Assembly: GCA_030374735.1 (NCBI GenBank)
Contig: JASCIV010000303.1
Location: forward strand, 1 to 25,348
Direction: 5' to 3'
From: Gracilaria caudata
Lineage: Eukaryota; Rhodophyta; Florideophyceae; Gracilariales; Gracilariaceae
DNA: 25,348 nucleotides
Position 1 is the stretch's first letter; the number at the start of each line of letters is the position of its first letter. This document shows, one piece after another, positions 16,064 through 23,933 of this stretch. The notes below the pieces were generated by a model. It made no database searches. It saw only the letters and a program-made list of their open reading frames with translations, and was not told the DNA's origin. The position numbers and the translations under genes are program-made.

Positions 16064-18016
16064 CTATATACACGCACCCCTGGCCTCATCGGGCTTCTTC
16101 CCAGATGGACAGGCAATGCAAGTTGCCGTCCAGCCACCAGGTGAAACTAGCCCCTCCCCACAAGTCTTGCACCTTCTATTATCCACAAAAGTTCCTTTTG
16201 GACAGCTTGTACATTTGCCATCCAAGTCCTTGAACCAGCCAAATCCACACTTTGCTGTACAATATGTTGCTCCATATTCCAGGCTTTCCGTTCCTGGAGG
16301 ACAGATGGAACAACTCCAAGCCTGTTCTCGACGACTGTATTCACCTGGAGCGCACTTGATGCACTGATCCCCTCGGCTGTACGTTCCTGCGGGGCACGGT
16401 TCGCAACGCCCATTAACCCACCCTCGCCCAGCACTGCATTTACATTTTAGACCCGTCTTGTCCGCCATTCGTCCGTATGAACACAATCTGCACCGCCGCC
16501 CGTCCCAGTAAAATCCCGGCAAACATGTACACTTGCCATCAACCATGTATGAATGCCAAGGACAATGTCGTCGACAATATTTAGCTCCAAACCAGGATGT
16601 TAGCCAGAATGGACACCTTTTACACGCCGAAGCGCCAGCATTAGGCGAGTAAGTCCCCGGTCCACACTCTGTGCAATCCTCATAGACTTCATCAGAGAAG
16701 GAACCAGCGTCACACTGGCGACAGGATTTTGGCCCCGTCTGCTCGCTGCCAGGCTTGCAACGGCAAGCCCCACGTCTAACCTCCATTCCCGGGGGGCATT
16801 TGTAGCAAGGTGCCACGTTTACCATTTCATTTGCAGTTCCCGGAGGACATTTCTGACAACGACCATCGTACAAGCCTTCGCCAGGTGCACAACTTTCGCA
16901 CTGATTTCCTCGATCGTACAGGTTTCGAAGCTCCTTCCACGAACACCTCACGCATTGTCCTTTGAAGTACTTGTGACCAGGAAAACATCGACATCGACCG
17001 CTTTCATCAATTCTCATTCCATGGCTGCAAACGCACTCGCGTCCATCTGGCGAGTGCGCATGCTTATCAACACATTTCCGACAGACGAGACGACCCCACT
17101 CTACGGAAGACAATAAGCCCGGCGCACATGTACAAGAGGTGGCATTTTTGTACGGCACCATATCCATAGGACATTGGGCGCATTCTGTAGCAGTAGATCG
17201 ACGACTGTGAGTGCCCCATGGACATGGTGCACAAGAGTTTCCATCACGACCGTATCCCTTCTCGCACCAAACGCAAGGGATTCCGTTTTTCACAGTGCCG
17301 CGACCGCAGTACGGAACGCAAAAGGACATTCCTCGCACCCAAGCTTGACTCCGTGCGGGGCATTCGCTACATGCATGAGATCCGCGTGCGGAACTGTAGG
17401 TGCCTGGCGCACAATAAGTGCAGCGTCTTGCTTTTCCTTCAGAGAAAGTGCCCGGTGGACATGGGACACATTGCTGCGTATTGTCGGATTCGATGCGGCT
17501 GTAAGTGCCCGGTGGACAATGACGACATGAGGTTGCGTTTCCGTCGGATGTAGTGCCAAGAGGACATCGTACACACTCCGGATACTTGTTTCTAAACTCG
17601 GTTCTCCAGTAGTGACCGACCGGACAAAAGGTGCACGACGCGATGGATCCACCGCCAGTGGAAAACAAAAGAGGGTCACATTTCTGACAGGATGTAGCTT
17701 GCTGGCCAGAAAATGTTCCAGACGGACACGGGCGGCAAGGCTCATAGCCGTAAGAGGACTTGAAGAAGCCCGGACGGCAGCGCTCGCACAAGAGACCATA
17801 CGGATCGACTCCGAAGCCTGGCGGACATTCGCCACAGGTGAAGGAGAAATCGGAGAACGAGAACAGTCGCGGCGCACACGGAAGACAGGCGTTGGGACTA
17901 AGACTAGGTTCACGTGAAGAATGCTCAAAGAGGCGCGCGCATCGATTCTGAGCACTGACCACGGTGAGGCCGATGAGAAGCAAGGGCACGACGCGTACGA
18001 CAGGCGCACGCGCCAT
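16064..18016 (-). CDS. large secreted ephrin-receptor-like (GCC2/GCC3)/TNFR-like Cys-rich repeat protein
   Basis: A 650-residue, single-exon protein. The signal peptide spans residues 1 to about 23 (PVVRVVPLLLIGLTVVSA). The whole remainder is tandem Cys-rich units of about 40-50 residues with the recurring pattern C-x-x-C-P-x-G-T-[FY]-S...C-x-x-C, as in the ephrin-receptor-like GCC2/GCC3 family and resembling TNFR/EGF-like modules. There is no membrane segment or kinase domain, and the chain ends soon after the last unit, so it is probably a soluble or matrix protein. Such repeats form disulfide ladders that bind proteins or glycans; the ligand is unknown. The start is the ATG at 18016; the longer frame begins with GTG. 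Two long G-runs lie 215-270 bases upstream. Confidence 0.85.
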   Translation of the reverse strand: MARAPVVRVVPLLLIGLTVVSAQNRCARLFEHSSREPSLSPNACLPCAPRLFSFSDFSFTCGECPPGFGVDPYGLLCERCRPGFFKSSYGYEPCRPCPSGTFSGQQATSCQKCDPLLFSTGGGSIASCTFCPVGHYWRTEFRNKYPECVRCPLGTTSDGNATSCRHCPPGTYSRIESDNTQQCVPCPPGTFSEGKARRCTYCAPGTYSSARGSHACSECPARSQAWVRGMSFCVPYCGRGTVKNGIPCVWCEKGYGRDGNSCAPCPWGTHSRRSTATECAQCPMDMVPYKNATSCTCAPGLLSSVEWGRLVCRKCVDKHAHSPDGRECVCSHGMRIDESGRCRCFPGHKYFKGQCVRCSWKELRNLYDRGNQCESCAPGEGLYDGRCQKCPPGTANEMVNVAPCYKCPPGMEVRRGACRCKPGSEQTGPKSCRQCDAGSFSDEVYEDCTECGPGTYSPNAGASACKRCPFWLTSWFGAKYCRRHCPWHSYMVDGKCTCLPGFYWDGRRCRLCSYGRMADKTGLKCKCSAGRGWVNGRCEPCPAGTYSRGDQCIKCAPGEYSRREQAWSCSICPPGTESLEYGATYCTAKCGFGWFKDLDGKCTSCPKGTFVDNRRCKTCGEGLVSPGGWTATCIACPSGKKPDEARGACI

Positions 18017-18231
18017 GGGGGAGCGAGCGACGAACGATGGGGCAAGGGAGTCGGCAAATCGCAGCACTGCGTGGAACGAACGGGTTGACGTTAAAAAGTA
18101 GGGGCGGCGGAAGCGGAACGAAGCAGCGAAGCGCGTCTAAAAACAACCGCTGGGAGCGAAAACGTGTTGCATGGGCGTTTGTACGCATCTTACATCGCGA
18201 GTGTATGAGCGCGTTTCGATAACTTTGTGGA

Positions 18232-18282
18232 GGGGGGGGGGGGGGGGGGGGTACAACGGGGACAAGGCGGGGGGGGGGGGGG
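18232..18282 (+). repeat. G20 and G14 homopolymer tracts
   Basis: Twenty consecutive G (18232-18251) and fourteen (18269-18282) are separated by 17 bases. Such runs can form G-quadruplexes and are prone to length change or sequencing error. They lie upstream of the TNFR-like gene. Confidence 0.8.
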
Positions 18283-18845
18283 CGGCGATCAACGGCGACT
18301 ACGACGAGGGTGTTGGTGCTTCTCGCTTGGCCGCGACACGTAGTCGCCGCCACTGCTCGCTGCACAGCCGTGCGGTTTGGCGGCGCAACGCGTGTCCGGG
18401 AATGTGCCGTGGCTCTATAAAAATGAGCGCAATTCAAGGTTCGCCAATGTAACTGGGCAAGGGTACGTCTACTCCCCTTGCGTTGCCCTTCACGTGCATG
18501 GGAGCGCACGGTGCGCATGTCGCTGTATGACGCATTCCCCAGTGGCCGCGTGGAAACGTGGCTTCCTTGTGTGCTTTCTCAAAATCTTGCTCATGCTGGA
18601 CACCAAGGGAGCAAAACCAACATGAACAGCGAGGCACCGAGAAAAACAAAGGCATGTGTGACGTTTTGTGACAGATCCCGAGTAGAGCGCAAACGAGCGC
18701 CCGACGAGGGGTCGAACGAGAAGCGAGAGACGATAAACATGAACAGGTGGCGTTGATGACTATAACGCCCGCCAAAAATAAATCGGTCTGATTAATGCAC
18801 GGAAGCTTGGGTAATGTAAGAGCCTTCGTCCAATCTACTTCACAT

Positions 18846-18906
18846 GCCAAGCCCCCGTCGCAAACGCCGGGGGCGTTACGCCGGGGCGTTTGCCACGGGG
18901 CTGGCT
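18846..18906. repeat. imperfect GC-rich hairpin
   Basis: The left arm, GCCAAGCCCCCGTCGCAAAC, pairs with the right arm ending GTTTGCCACGGGGCTGGC, with a few mismatches and bulges. The centre reads GCC-GGGGGCGTTACGCCGG. Confidence 0.6.
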
Positions 18907-19328
18907 CTTGTGCACCCATCAGTATTGCGGTACCGAGCCCGGATTCCAAAGCTCGAGGCTTTCAAATTTCATTGCAAATTGGCCTCAATGGCGGTGCGTT
19001 AGAGGAAGCTGAAGCGCAGAATATCGGTGCGATGGAGATGTAGAGTATATGCATTTGTCATTAGCTTTACAGAACGATACCTTTTGTGACAGGGAGCAAG
19101 GGAGCTGAAGTCATATGAACGAAATCCGCACGACGACGTAACACAAGTTTCATTTCGAACCACTCGTGTTTGAACGGCATGCTTGGGGGCTATCTGTGTT
19201 TTTGAACACGCGCTACGGAATATCGGTTATGAAGACGATGGATCACACTAAACGTTAACCTGTCCCCAACCTGGACGCCATGCCCCCGGTTGAATATGTT
19301 CGCGTCCCGGATGCCGTGTAGAACACTA

Positions 19329-20003
19329 TCAGCACTCGTACGGGGTGAATATAGAGAGAGCACATTTTTTGTCCTCGTCAAAACCTTGATGATCGGACGC
19401 ACAGGGGGCGGCATCTTCTTTTCGTGGAATAACATTGCCTTGGTCATCTAGCTCAATATCATCAAGATCGCTCAGGTCAATATCCCCAACATCCGTCACA
19501 GCCTCGGTCGAACGCTCGGTTGAGGCGGCATTGCTGATGCGCTCTGTTGGAGGCTTGGTTGTTGTTGTCTCCGATAACCTTCTTGCCCCCGCGCCCCCAT
19601 CTAACTTGAACTCGCCATCAATTTCTGGCGGACCATTTTCGTCCGCATTCTGGTCTAGTTCGGCCACATATGCATAGACTTTCTTCTTCCACGACGTCAC
19701 TTGTCCCATAAACGATCGCTTTGAGCATTTTTGACGCACCAGCGGTGTCATCGGATCACCCTTTTTACGTCGTTCACGGGGACAGGCGGCTATGAAGCGG
19801 TCGTATGCGAGCGTGTTTTTCCCGTAGTCAATCTGCTTCTGGCGTTGCGCAAGGCGATGACCATCGGTTTCTGTTCCATTTGCGAGGGCGAAGCGTTCTA
19901 CTGTGTCACTCCAACGACGGTGTCGCTTGAGAGGGCGCTGGTTCCTCTGCTCGAAGCCAGAGCGCGGCGCTTGTGATTTACGGGAGTTGGGAGCGGTGTC
20001 CAT
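19329..20003 (-). CDS. SLBP: histone mRNA stem-loop binding protein (SLBP)
   Basis: A 224-residue, single-exon protein. Residues about 50-115 match the SLBP RNA-binding domain: RQKQIDYGKNTLAYDRFI (54-71), a PR..R segment, DP-x-TP (83-87), SKRSF (94-98) and Q-x3-WK (101-106). SLBP binds the conserved 3' stem-loop of replication-dependent histone mRNA and drives its processing, export, translation and decay. The usual TPNK is TPLV here, and the usual SRRSW is SKRSF, so two contacts differ from animal SLBP. The N-terminus is basic (KRHRRWSD). The C-terminus is acidic (GDIDLSDLDDIELDDQ) and could be phosphorylated. A TTTGGCGGGAAAA site lies about 170 bases upstream, consistent with S-phase control. 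Confidence 0.88.
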   Translation of the reverse strand: MDTAPNSRKSQAPRSGFEQRNQRPLKRHRRWSDTVERFALANGTETDGHRLAQRQKQIDYGKNTLAYDRFIAACPRERRKKGDPMTPLVRQKCSKRSFMGQVTSWKKKVYAYVAELDQNADENGPPEIDGEFKLDGGAGARRLSETTTTKPPTERISNAASTERSTEAVTDVGDIDLSDLDDIELDDQGNVIPRKEDAAPCASDHQGFDEDKKCALSIFTPYEC

Positions 20004-20173
20004 TGCGAAGCGCGGAAGGCGTTAGTCGCTGCGATATGCGGGGATGGACTCCCATGCACACATCGGACGAGAGCAATGATGCACAGGGCTCACGTTGACG
20101 CTTGAACATCTAACGACGCTCCCCATATGTGGAGTCCACAGGTTGGGTGCCTTGCAGAAGGCTGTCCCATAAA

Positions 20174-20186
20174 TTTGGCGGGAAAA
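20174..20186 (+). promoter_or_regulatory. E2F/DP-type site TTTGGCGGGAAAA upstream of SLBP
   Basis: TTTGGCGGGAAAA fits the classical E2F/DP consensus (TTTSSCGS / GGCGGGAAA). It sits about 170 bases upstream of the SLBP ATG. E2F sites work in either orientation and control S-phase genes in animals, plants and algae. Function here is inferred from sequence and from the neighbour's role. Confidence 0.55.
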
Positions 20187-20280
20187 CGCAAGGTCGTTTT
20201 GCAATGAAAACGAGTCTTCAATTCCAACTTTCAAAAACTTTCATTTGTTGGAGTAGTATTCGGGCAGCCCACCGTACAAA

Positions 20281-20294
20281 GGTAGAACGCTACC
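20281..20294 (+). promoter_or_regulatory. recurring GGTAGAACGCTACC motif, copy 3
   Basis: It is identical to the motif at 7763 and 11759 and lies about 280 bases upstream of the SLBP ATG. Read on the minus strand, a GTAC follows three bases after the motif here and at 11759. Confidence 0.45.
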
Positions 20295-20363
20295 TGTAAA
20301 CGTTCAATACTTGTACGTATGTGCCACGTACTTCTACGGTAAGGTCGTTTATTACAGCCTGTG

Positions 20364-20392
20364 ATACAGCCGCTGTAGTACGGCGGCTGTAT
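20364..20392. repeat. hairpin with perfect 10-bp arms
   Basis: ATACAGCCGC and GCGGCTGTAT are exact complements around a nine-base loop. Confidence 0.7.
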
Positions 20393-20398
20393 GCCTCG

Positions 20399-20439
20399 AC
20401 ATTATTCTTGGGGCAAGACTCGTGCAACAAGAATAATGT
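20399..20439. repeat. hairpin with perfect 12-bp arms
   Basis: ACATTATTCTTG and CAAGAATAATGT are exact complements around a 17-base loop, six bases after the preceding hairpin. Confidence 0.7.
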
Positions 20440-20882
20440 AAGCTGTGTAAGGCGGTTCTACATTATTCCGACGCATCATGCATGCTTTGCTGGCCACAAC
20501 AACTCGTTCTCGCTCCACGAAGCATCATCCTTGATCTTACGAGTTCACCTTCGTCACAAGTGTGATGATTAACAGGGTTGTGGGGTTGTACCCCACGAAT
20601 TATTCGAGTCCAGTAGCGTCAGAGAGCAGATGAGCAAAGTCACTGACCTTCGTCGGATGAAGGTCCTTCGTTCGATGGACACAGGAAGAGCTACACAAAC
20701 AGTTGATTTATCAGTAGTAAAATATACGCTTGCCTCATCTCACCGAGCACTTCCTAGCAAAATCCTCGATCGCCTACTTCACACGCCTGAACGGCAAGCT
20801 TCTTCCAAGAATAGTTCGTTGAGCGATTGTAATCGTCATCACCGTCCAGCAGTGATGCCGCAAGTGCCACAAATCCAGTTCC

Positions 20883-21752
20883 TTACACAATTACCGATCC
20901 AGCGTCACCACCATCTCCACCGTTTCCGCCCACAGCTCCGGGTCCTTCGGCGAAGCCATTACCGCCGTTTCCTCCGTTACCACCGGAGATGAGACCGAAT
21001 CCACCAGATCCACCAGTTCCACCATTGCCGCCAACAGCACCCTCACCCTGGGCAGTACCGAATCCACCATTGCCACCGTTTCCACCATTGCCAGCCTCAG
21101 AGTTGCCACCATCACCACCATCTCCGGCGTTACCGCCCACCACACCAGGTCCGTCAGCGAAACCGTTGCCGCCATTACCACCGTTACCACCATCTCCACC
21201 GAAGATACCAGCATCGCCACCAAATCCACCGTTTCCTCCGTTTCCTCCAACGGCACCAGCTCCGAGCACACCACCAAAGCCTCCATCACCACCATCACCA
21301 CCGTTGCCGAACAGGATACCAGCGAGACCACCGTTTCCTCCGTTTCCACCTTCACCGCCCACTACGCCAGCACCGATGGCGGCACCACCGCCACCGTTGC
21401 CACCGTCGCCACCATCGCCAGTAGCAATGGCGTTTCCACCTTCGCCACCAAGACCTCCGTTACCGCCGGATCCGCCGGCGCCATCGAGGAAACCGTTTCC
21501 GCCGTTTCCACCGGAACCGCCTCCGAAGAAGCCGTCTCCACCGAGACCGCCGTCACCACCGTTACCTCCGACTGCTCCGGCGCCATTGACGGTACCGGAA
21601 CCACCGTTACCACCGTTTCCTCCGAACTGAGGGAAACCCGGGGGTGGCACAAGTTCCTCGCCTTGTCGAACGGCGACGGCAAGCTTTTGCGGGACGACTG
21701 CGGCTTGGGAAAGCACGGCGAGGGAAAGTGCGATCGCGGCGGTGAGCTTCAT
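20883..21752 (-). CDS. secreted glycine-rich GGN-repeat protein 1
   Basis: A 289-residue, single-exon protein. The signal peptide is residues 1-17 (MKLTAAIALSLAVLSQA), then a short linker with VPQKLAVAVRQGEEL. From about residue 44 to the end it is almost entirely GGN, GGD, GGF and GGX triplets. About six longer units are visible, each marked by G-x-G-[AV]-V-G-G-N-x-G, spaced roughly 40-50 residues. There is no Cys. Such GGX sequences can pack as polyglycine II helix bundles or form elastic, adhesive matrix proteins; no specific function can be read. A TATAAAAG box lies about 120 bases upstream of the ATG. The low-complexity DNA gives long proline-rich frames on the other strand, which are shadows. 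A related gene lies at 23295-23933. Confidence 0.85.
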   Translation of the reverse strand: MKLTAAIALSLAVLSQAAVVPQKLAVAVRQGEELVPPPGFPQFGGNGGNGGSGTVNGAGAVGGNGGDGGLGGDGFFGGGSGGNGGNGFLDGAGGSGGNGGLGGEGGNAIATGDGGDGGNGGGGAAIGAGVVGGEGGNGGNGGLAGILFGNGGDGGDGGFGGVLGAGAVGGNGGNGGFGGDAGIFGGDGGNGGNGGNGFADGPGVVGGNAGDGGDGGNSEAGNGGNGGNGGFGTAQGEGAVGGNGGTGGSGGFGLISGGNGGNGGNGFAEGPGAVGGNGGDGGDAGSVIV

Positions 21753-21871
21753 TTCGGATCAGATATGGACAAGTTGAGAACAAAAAGTTGTATGTGCAAA
21801 GTTGAGCGGGCAGTAGAGCAAGTTGAGTGTGAGGACGATGGAGGGTGCAGCATCGGGAGAGCGGGTGAGGT

Positions 21872-21879
21872 CTTTTATA
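21872..21879 (-). promoter_or_regulatory. TATA box (TATAAAAG) of glycine-rich gene 1
   Basis: The minus strand reads TATAAAAG, about 120 bases before the ATG. This implies a leader of about 90 bases. Confidence 0.6.
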
Positions 21880-22908
21880 CTACATCAGGCGGTGGACGAC
21901 AAACAAATGATGGGATGGCGAGGGGGTGGGTGAATGATGCACAGTGTTGGCTGTCACAGGTGGGGGGGGAGGGGGGGTGGGGGGCGGACGTGCATGGCTG
22001 CAACAGTGCATAGCTGCACGGGGGCAAGAGGAACGAATTTGGCGGGCGGAGTGGAGGCATGTGCTGCTCGTAACGAGGCCGACGGCAGTGTTGATTCGGA
22101 CAGGGGCCACGACAGTGCGGGTTGAGGAAGAGTGTAAACAGGTGCTGGCAGAGCACTGTTCTGCGCGCGACGTGATCGTTATGGGGGGCTGTGAATTTGG
22201 GCTCTCAAAGACAGCGGATGATGAGGACGGACCAGCATGACAACACATGTGGAGCACCTACGGTGAGCATACTGCCACATGTACCGGTTGCGCGCAGCAG
22301 CAAAAACCACACCACGCCACGCGTGTGTTTAAGGGTTATCATATCTACGATGCTGTGATAGATAATACGGGCGCGCCTATCATAGCGAAGCGCTAGCGAT
22401 ATTACACGTCCGACGGGATGTGGCGCGCGACCCGGCGAAGGACGCGCGACCATCCTGGTTTGTGGTCGATGATCGGCGCGCTCGCTCCCAAGTTTCGGGC
22501 GCGAAAAGATGACGGCGGCAAAGCTAAACACGGGCCACAGCAGCGTGCCAACCGCCGGCGTGCGAGCGCCGTAGTCACTGGCTGAATGTCAACCGCCGGA
22601 ACGGCGTGCTTACAGTGTACATGATGTGTCCACCGCTGTGGACACGGCGCGCGACGGCGTGGACGGGTATGTTTGTTGCTCGAAGCGGGAGCGAGCGTTC
22701 TCCATCACGTGAATTCGCACGCAGCTAACGGCCACACAGCGGCGCAGAACAGCGAATTCGGCGCGGTTGCCTGTATGTACGCTGCTGCCTCATCATCTCT
22801 GCTGTGCGCTCGCGGTGAACATGCAGTCGATATCATCGCGATCTGTCATGGCTGCACGCTTGTTGCCGGTCAAGCGCCAGTCTCGTGGCTGCTTAATCGG
22901 CGCCCCGT

Positions 22909-22915
22909 ATATAAG
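22909..22915 (+). promoter_or_regulatory. plus-strand TATA box (GTATATAAGC) without a recognised gene
   Basis: TATATAAGC sits in a GC-rich setting and would start transcription near 22940. Downstream is a CT-rich, frame-poor stretch; the first ATG (22987) opens only about 23 codons. A TTCCGT-CATCTA-ACGGAA hairpin lies just after the box. A short non-coding RNA or a spliced gene with unrecognised exons is possible. Confidence 0.35.
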
Positions 22916-23294
22916 CTCTTCCGTCATCTAACGGAATCAGATTCGAAGGTACTTCTCCGCCCGTCTTCGACTTTGCTTGTCGCCGAATGCAGACGTCGCT
23001 CGAATCTGTGAGATCGACTCCGCCCCATCTAGCGCTGCGTTTTCACGTGCTCGCTTGAATCTTTCCTTGTCACTACTCCGACGTCTACACGCATCGCGCG
23101 CCACTCTCACCGTCACGTCCCGTCTCTACACACGCACCCCGCCTTTGCACACATCTCGTAACCAAAGCTCATACGTACTCTTATGTTATGATCTGCACAA
23201 CTCATTCATTCTTCTTTCTTTTATGTATCAAACAGATTGCACTTCATCTACACACACCAACATAGATACAAACACATTGCCACCATGCACATGC

Positions 23295-23933
23295 TTACCA
23301 GTATTGTGGTACGTACCTATGCAGGTGAGGATTCCATACATAATGAAATCTGGGGAAAAACGACGGCGGTCTGAACCTGTTTCCTCCAAACGCGCTAGCC
23401 GCCTGAGCGGCGGCTTGAGCCGCTGCGCCACTCGCGGCGTCAGCCGCCGCCTGCACAGCCGCAGCGCCACCATTACCTCCAGTACCGCCAAACGCAAACG
23501 CATTACCTCCATTGCCACCGTTACCGCCGTTGCCTCCAAAGCGCCCATCCGCGCCGTTAGCACCGTTAGTACCAAAGCCAGACGCCGTGGTGAAGCCAGG
23601 CTGTCCGTCCGCTCCGTTCACTCCGAACGCAGAGAAGGAGGTGCCTCCTTGTCCTCCACGTCCAGGAACGCGTCCATTTCCTCCGTTTCCTCCGTTTCCT
23701 CCGTTTCCGCCCACCACGTTCTGTCCAAACGCGACGGCGCTACCGCCATTGCCTCCGCGCCCGCCGTTGCCGCCGTTACCGCCGTTGCCGCCGCGTCCGC
23801 CGTTGCCTCCCACGGCAGTGGTGACGTAGTTCTGACGCTCCGTGGTAACGATAGAATGTACAGGCGCGGCGACGCACATGGCAAGCAGATACAATGACAG
23901 AGTGAAGAGCGTATGAAAACGGAAGCTGAACAT
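23295..23933 (-). CDS. secreted glycine-rich GGN-repeat protein 2
   Basis: A 212-residue, single-exon protein. The signal peptide spans residues 1 to about 23 (FHTLFTLSLYLLAMCVAA), then VHSIVTTERQNY. A GGN/GGR triplet region (about 40-150) follows, including GVNGADGQPGF and GTNGANGADG segments. Next comes an alanine-rich stretch (about 155-185, QAAADAASGAAAQAAAQ) predicted helical, and finally a non-repetitive aromatic tail ending FHYVWNPHLHRYVPQYW. The tail and the Ala segment are absent from protein 1, so the two share the triplet design but are not simple copies. The start is the ATG at 23933, the best signal peptide. A TATATA element lies about 135 bases upstream. Confidence 0.82.
   Translation of the reverse strand: MFSFRFHTLFTLSLYLLAMCVAAPVHSIVTTERQNYVTTAVGGNGGRGGNGGNGGNGGRGGNGGSAVAFGQNVVGGNGGNGGNGGNGRVPGRGGQGGTSFSAFGVNGADGQPGFTTASGFGTNGANGADGRFGGNGGNGGNGGNAFAFGGTGGNGGAAAVQAAADAASGAAAQAAAQAASAFGGNRFRPPSFFPRFHYVWNPHLHRYVPQYW

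Larger units (their letters stand above)
18017..19328. other. intergenic, GC-rich, poly-G runs and hairpin
   Basis: No gene is supported; long frames here lack ATG starts or recognisable content. It holds two G homopolymers, a plus-strand CTATAAAAA at 18415-18423 and a hairpin at 18846-18906. If the TATA is real, a short unrecognised plus-strand transcript could follow; a frame of about 44 codons from an ATG near 18621 lies downstream. Confidence 0.5.
20004..20882. other. intergenic, SLBP promoter side with hairpins
   Basis: It contains the E2F-like site, the third copy of the recurring 14-mer and two perfect-arm hairpins close together (20364-20392 and 20399-20439). A plus-strand frame from 20630 runs into the antisense of the glycine-rich gene and is not supported as a gene. 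Confidence 0.55.
21753..23294. other. intergenic, GC-rich, promoters and hairpins
   Basis: No protein gene is supported. It has the TATA box of glycine-rich gene 1 and a G-rich tract (21962-21985), about 210 bases upstream of that gene. It also has a perfect 8-bp-arm hairpin with a 4-base loop (22626-22645, GTGTCCAC-CGCT-GTGGACAC) and an isolated plus-strand TATA box at 22909. Confidence 0.55.

Noticed and set aside
18434..18949. Minus-strand frame of 171 codons
   Set aside because: It starts with TTG, has no domain, and overlaps GC-rich intergenic sequence. A hydrophobic patch alone is not enough.
20989..21630. Long plus-strand proline-rich frame (213 codons)
   Set aside because: It is the exact antisense of the GGN-repeat gene; GGT/GGN codons read backwards give Pro codons. 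It has no signal peptide or promoter of its own.
22977..23897. Plus-strand frame of 306 codons
   Set aside because: Most of it is antisense to glycine-rich gene 2 and its composition is Arg/Ser/Thr/Ala-rich with no domain, so it is a shadow.
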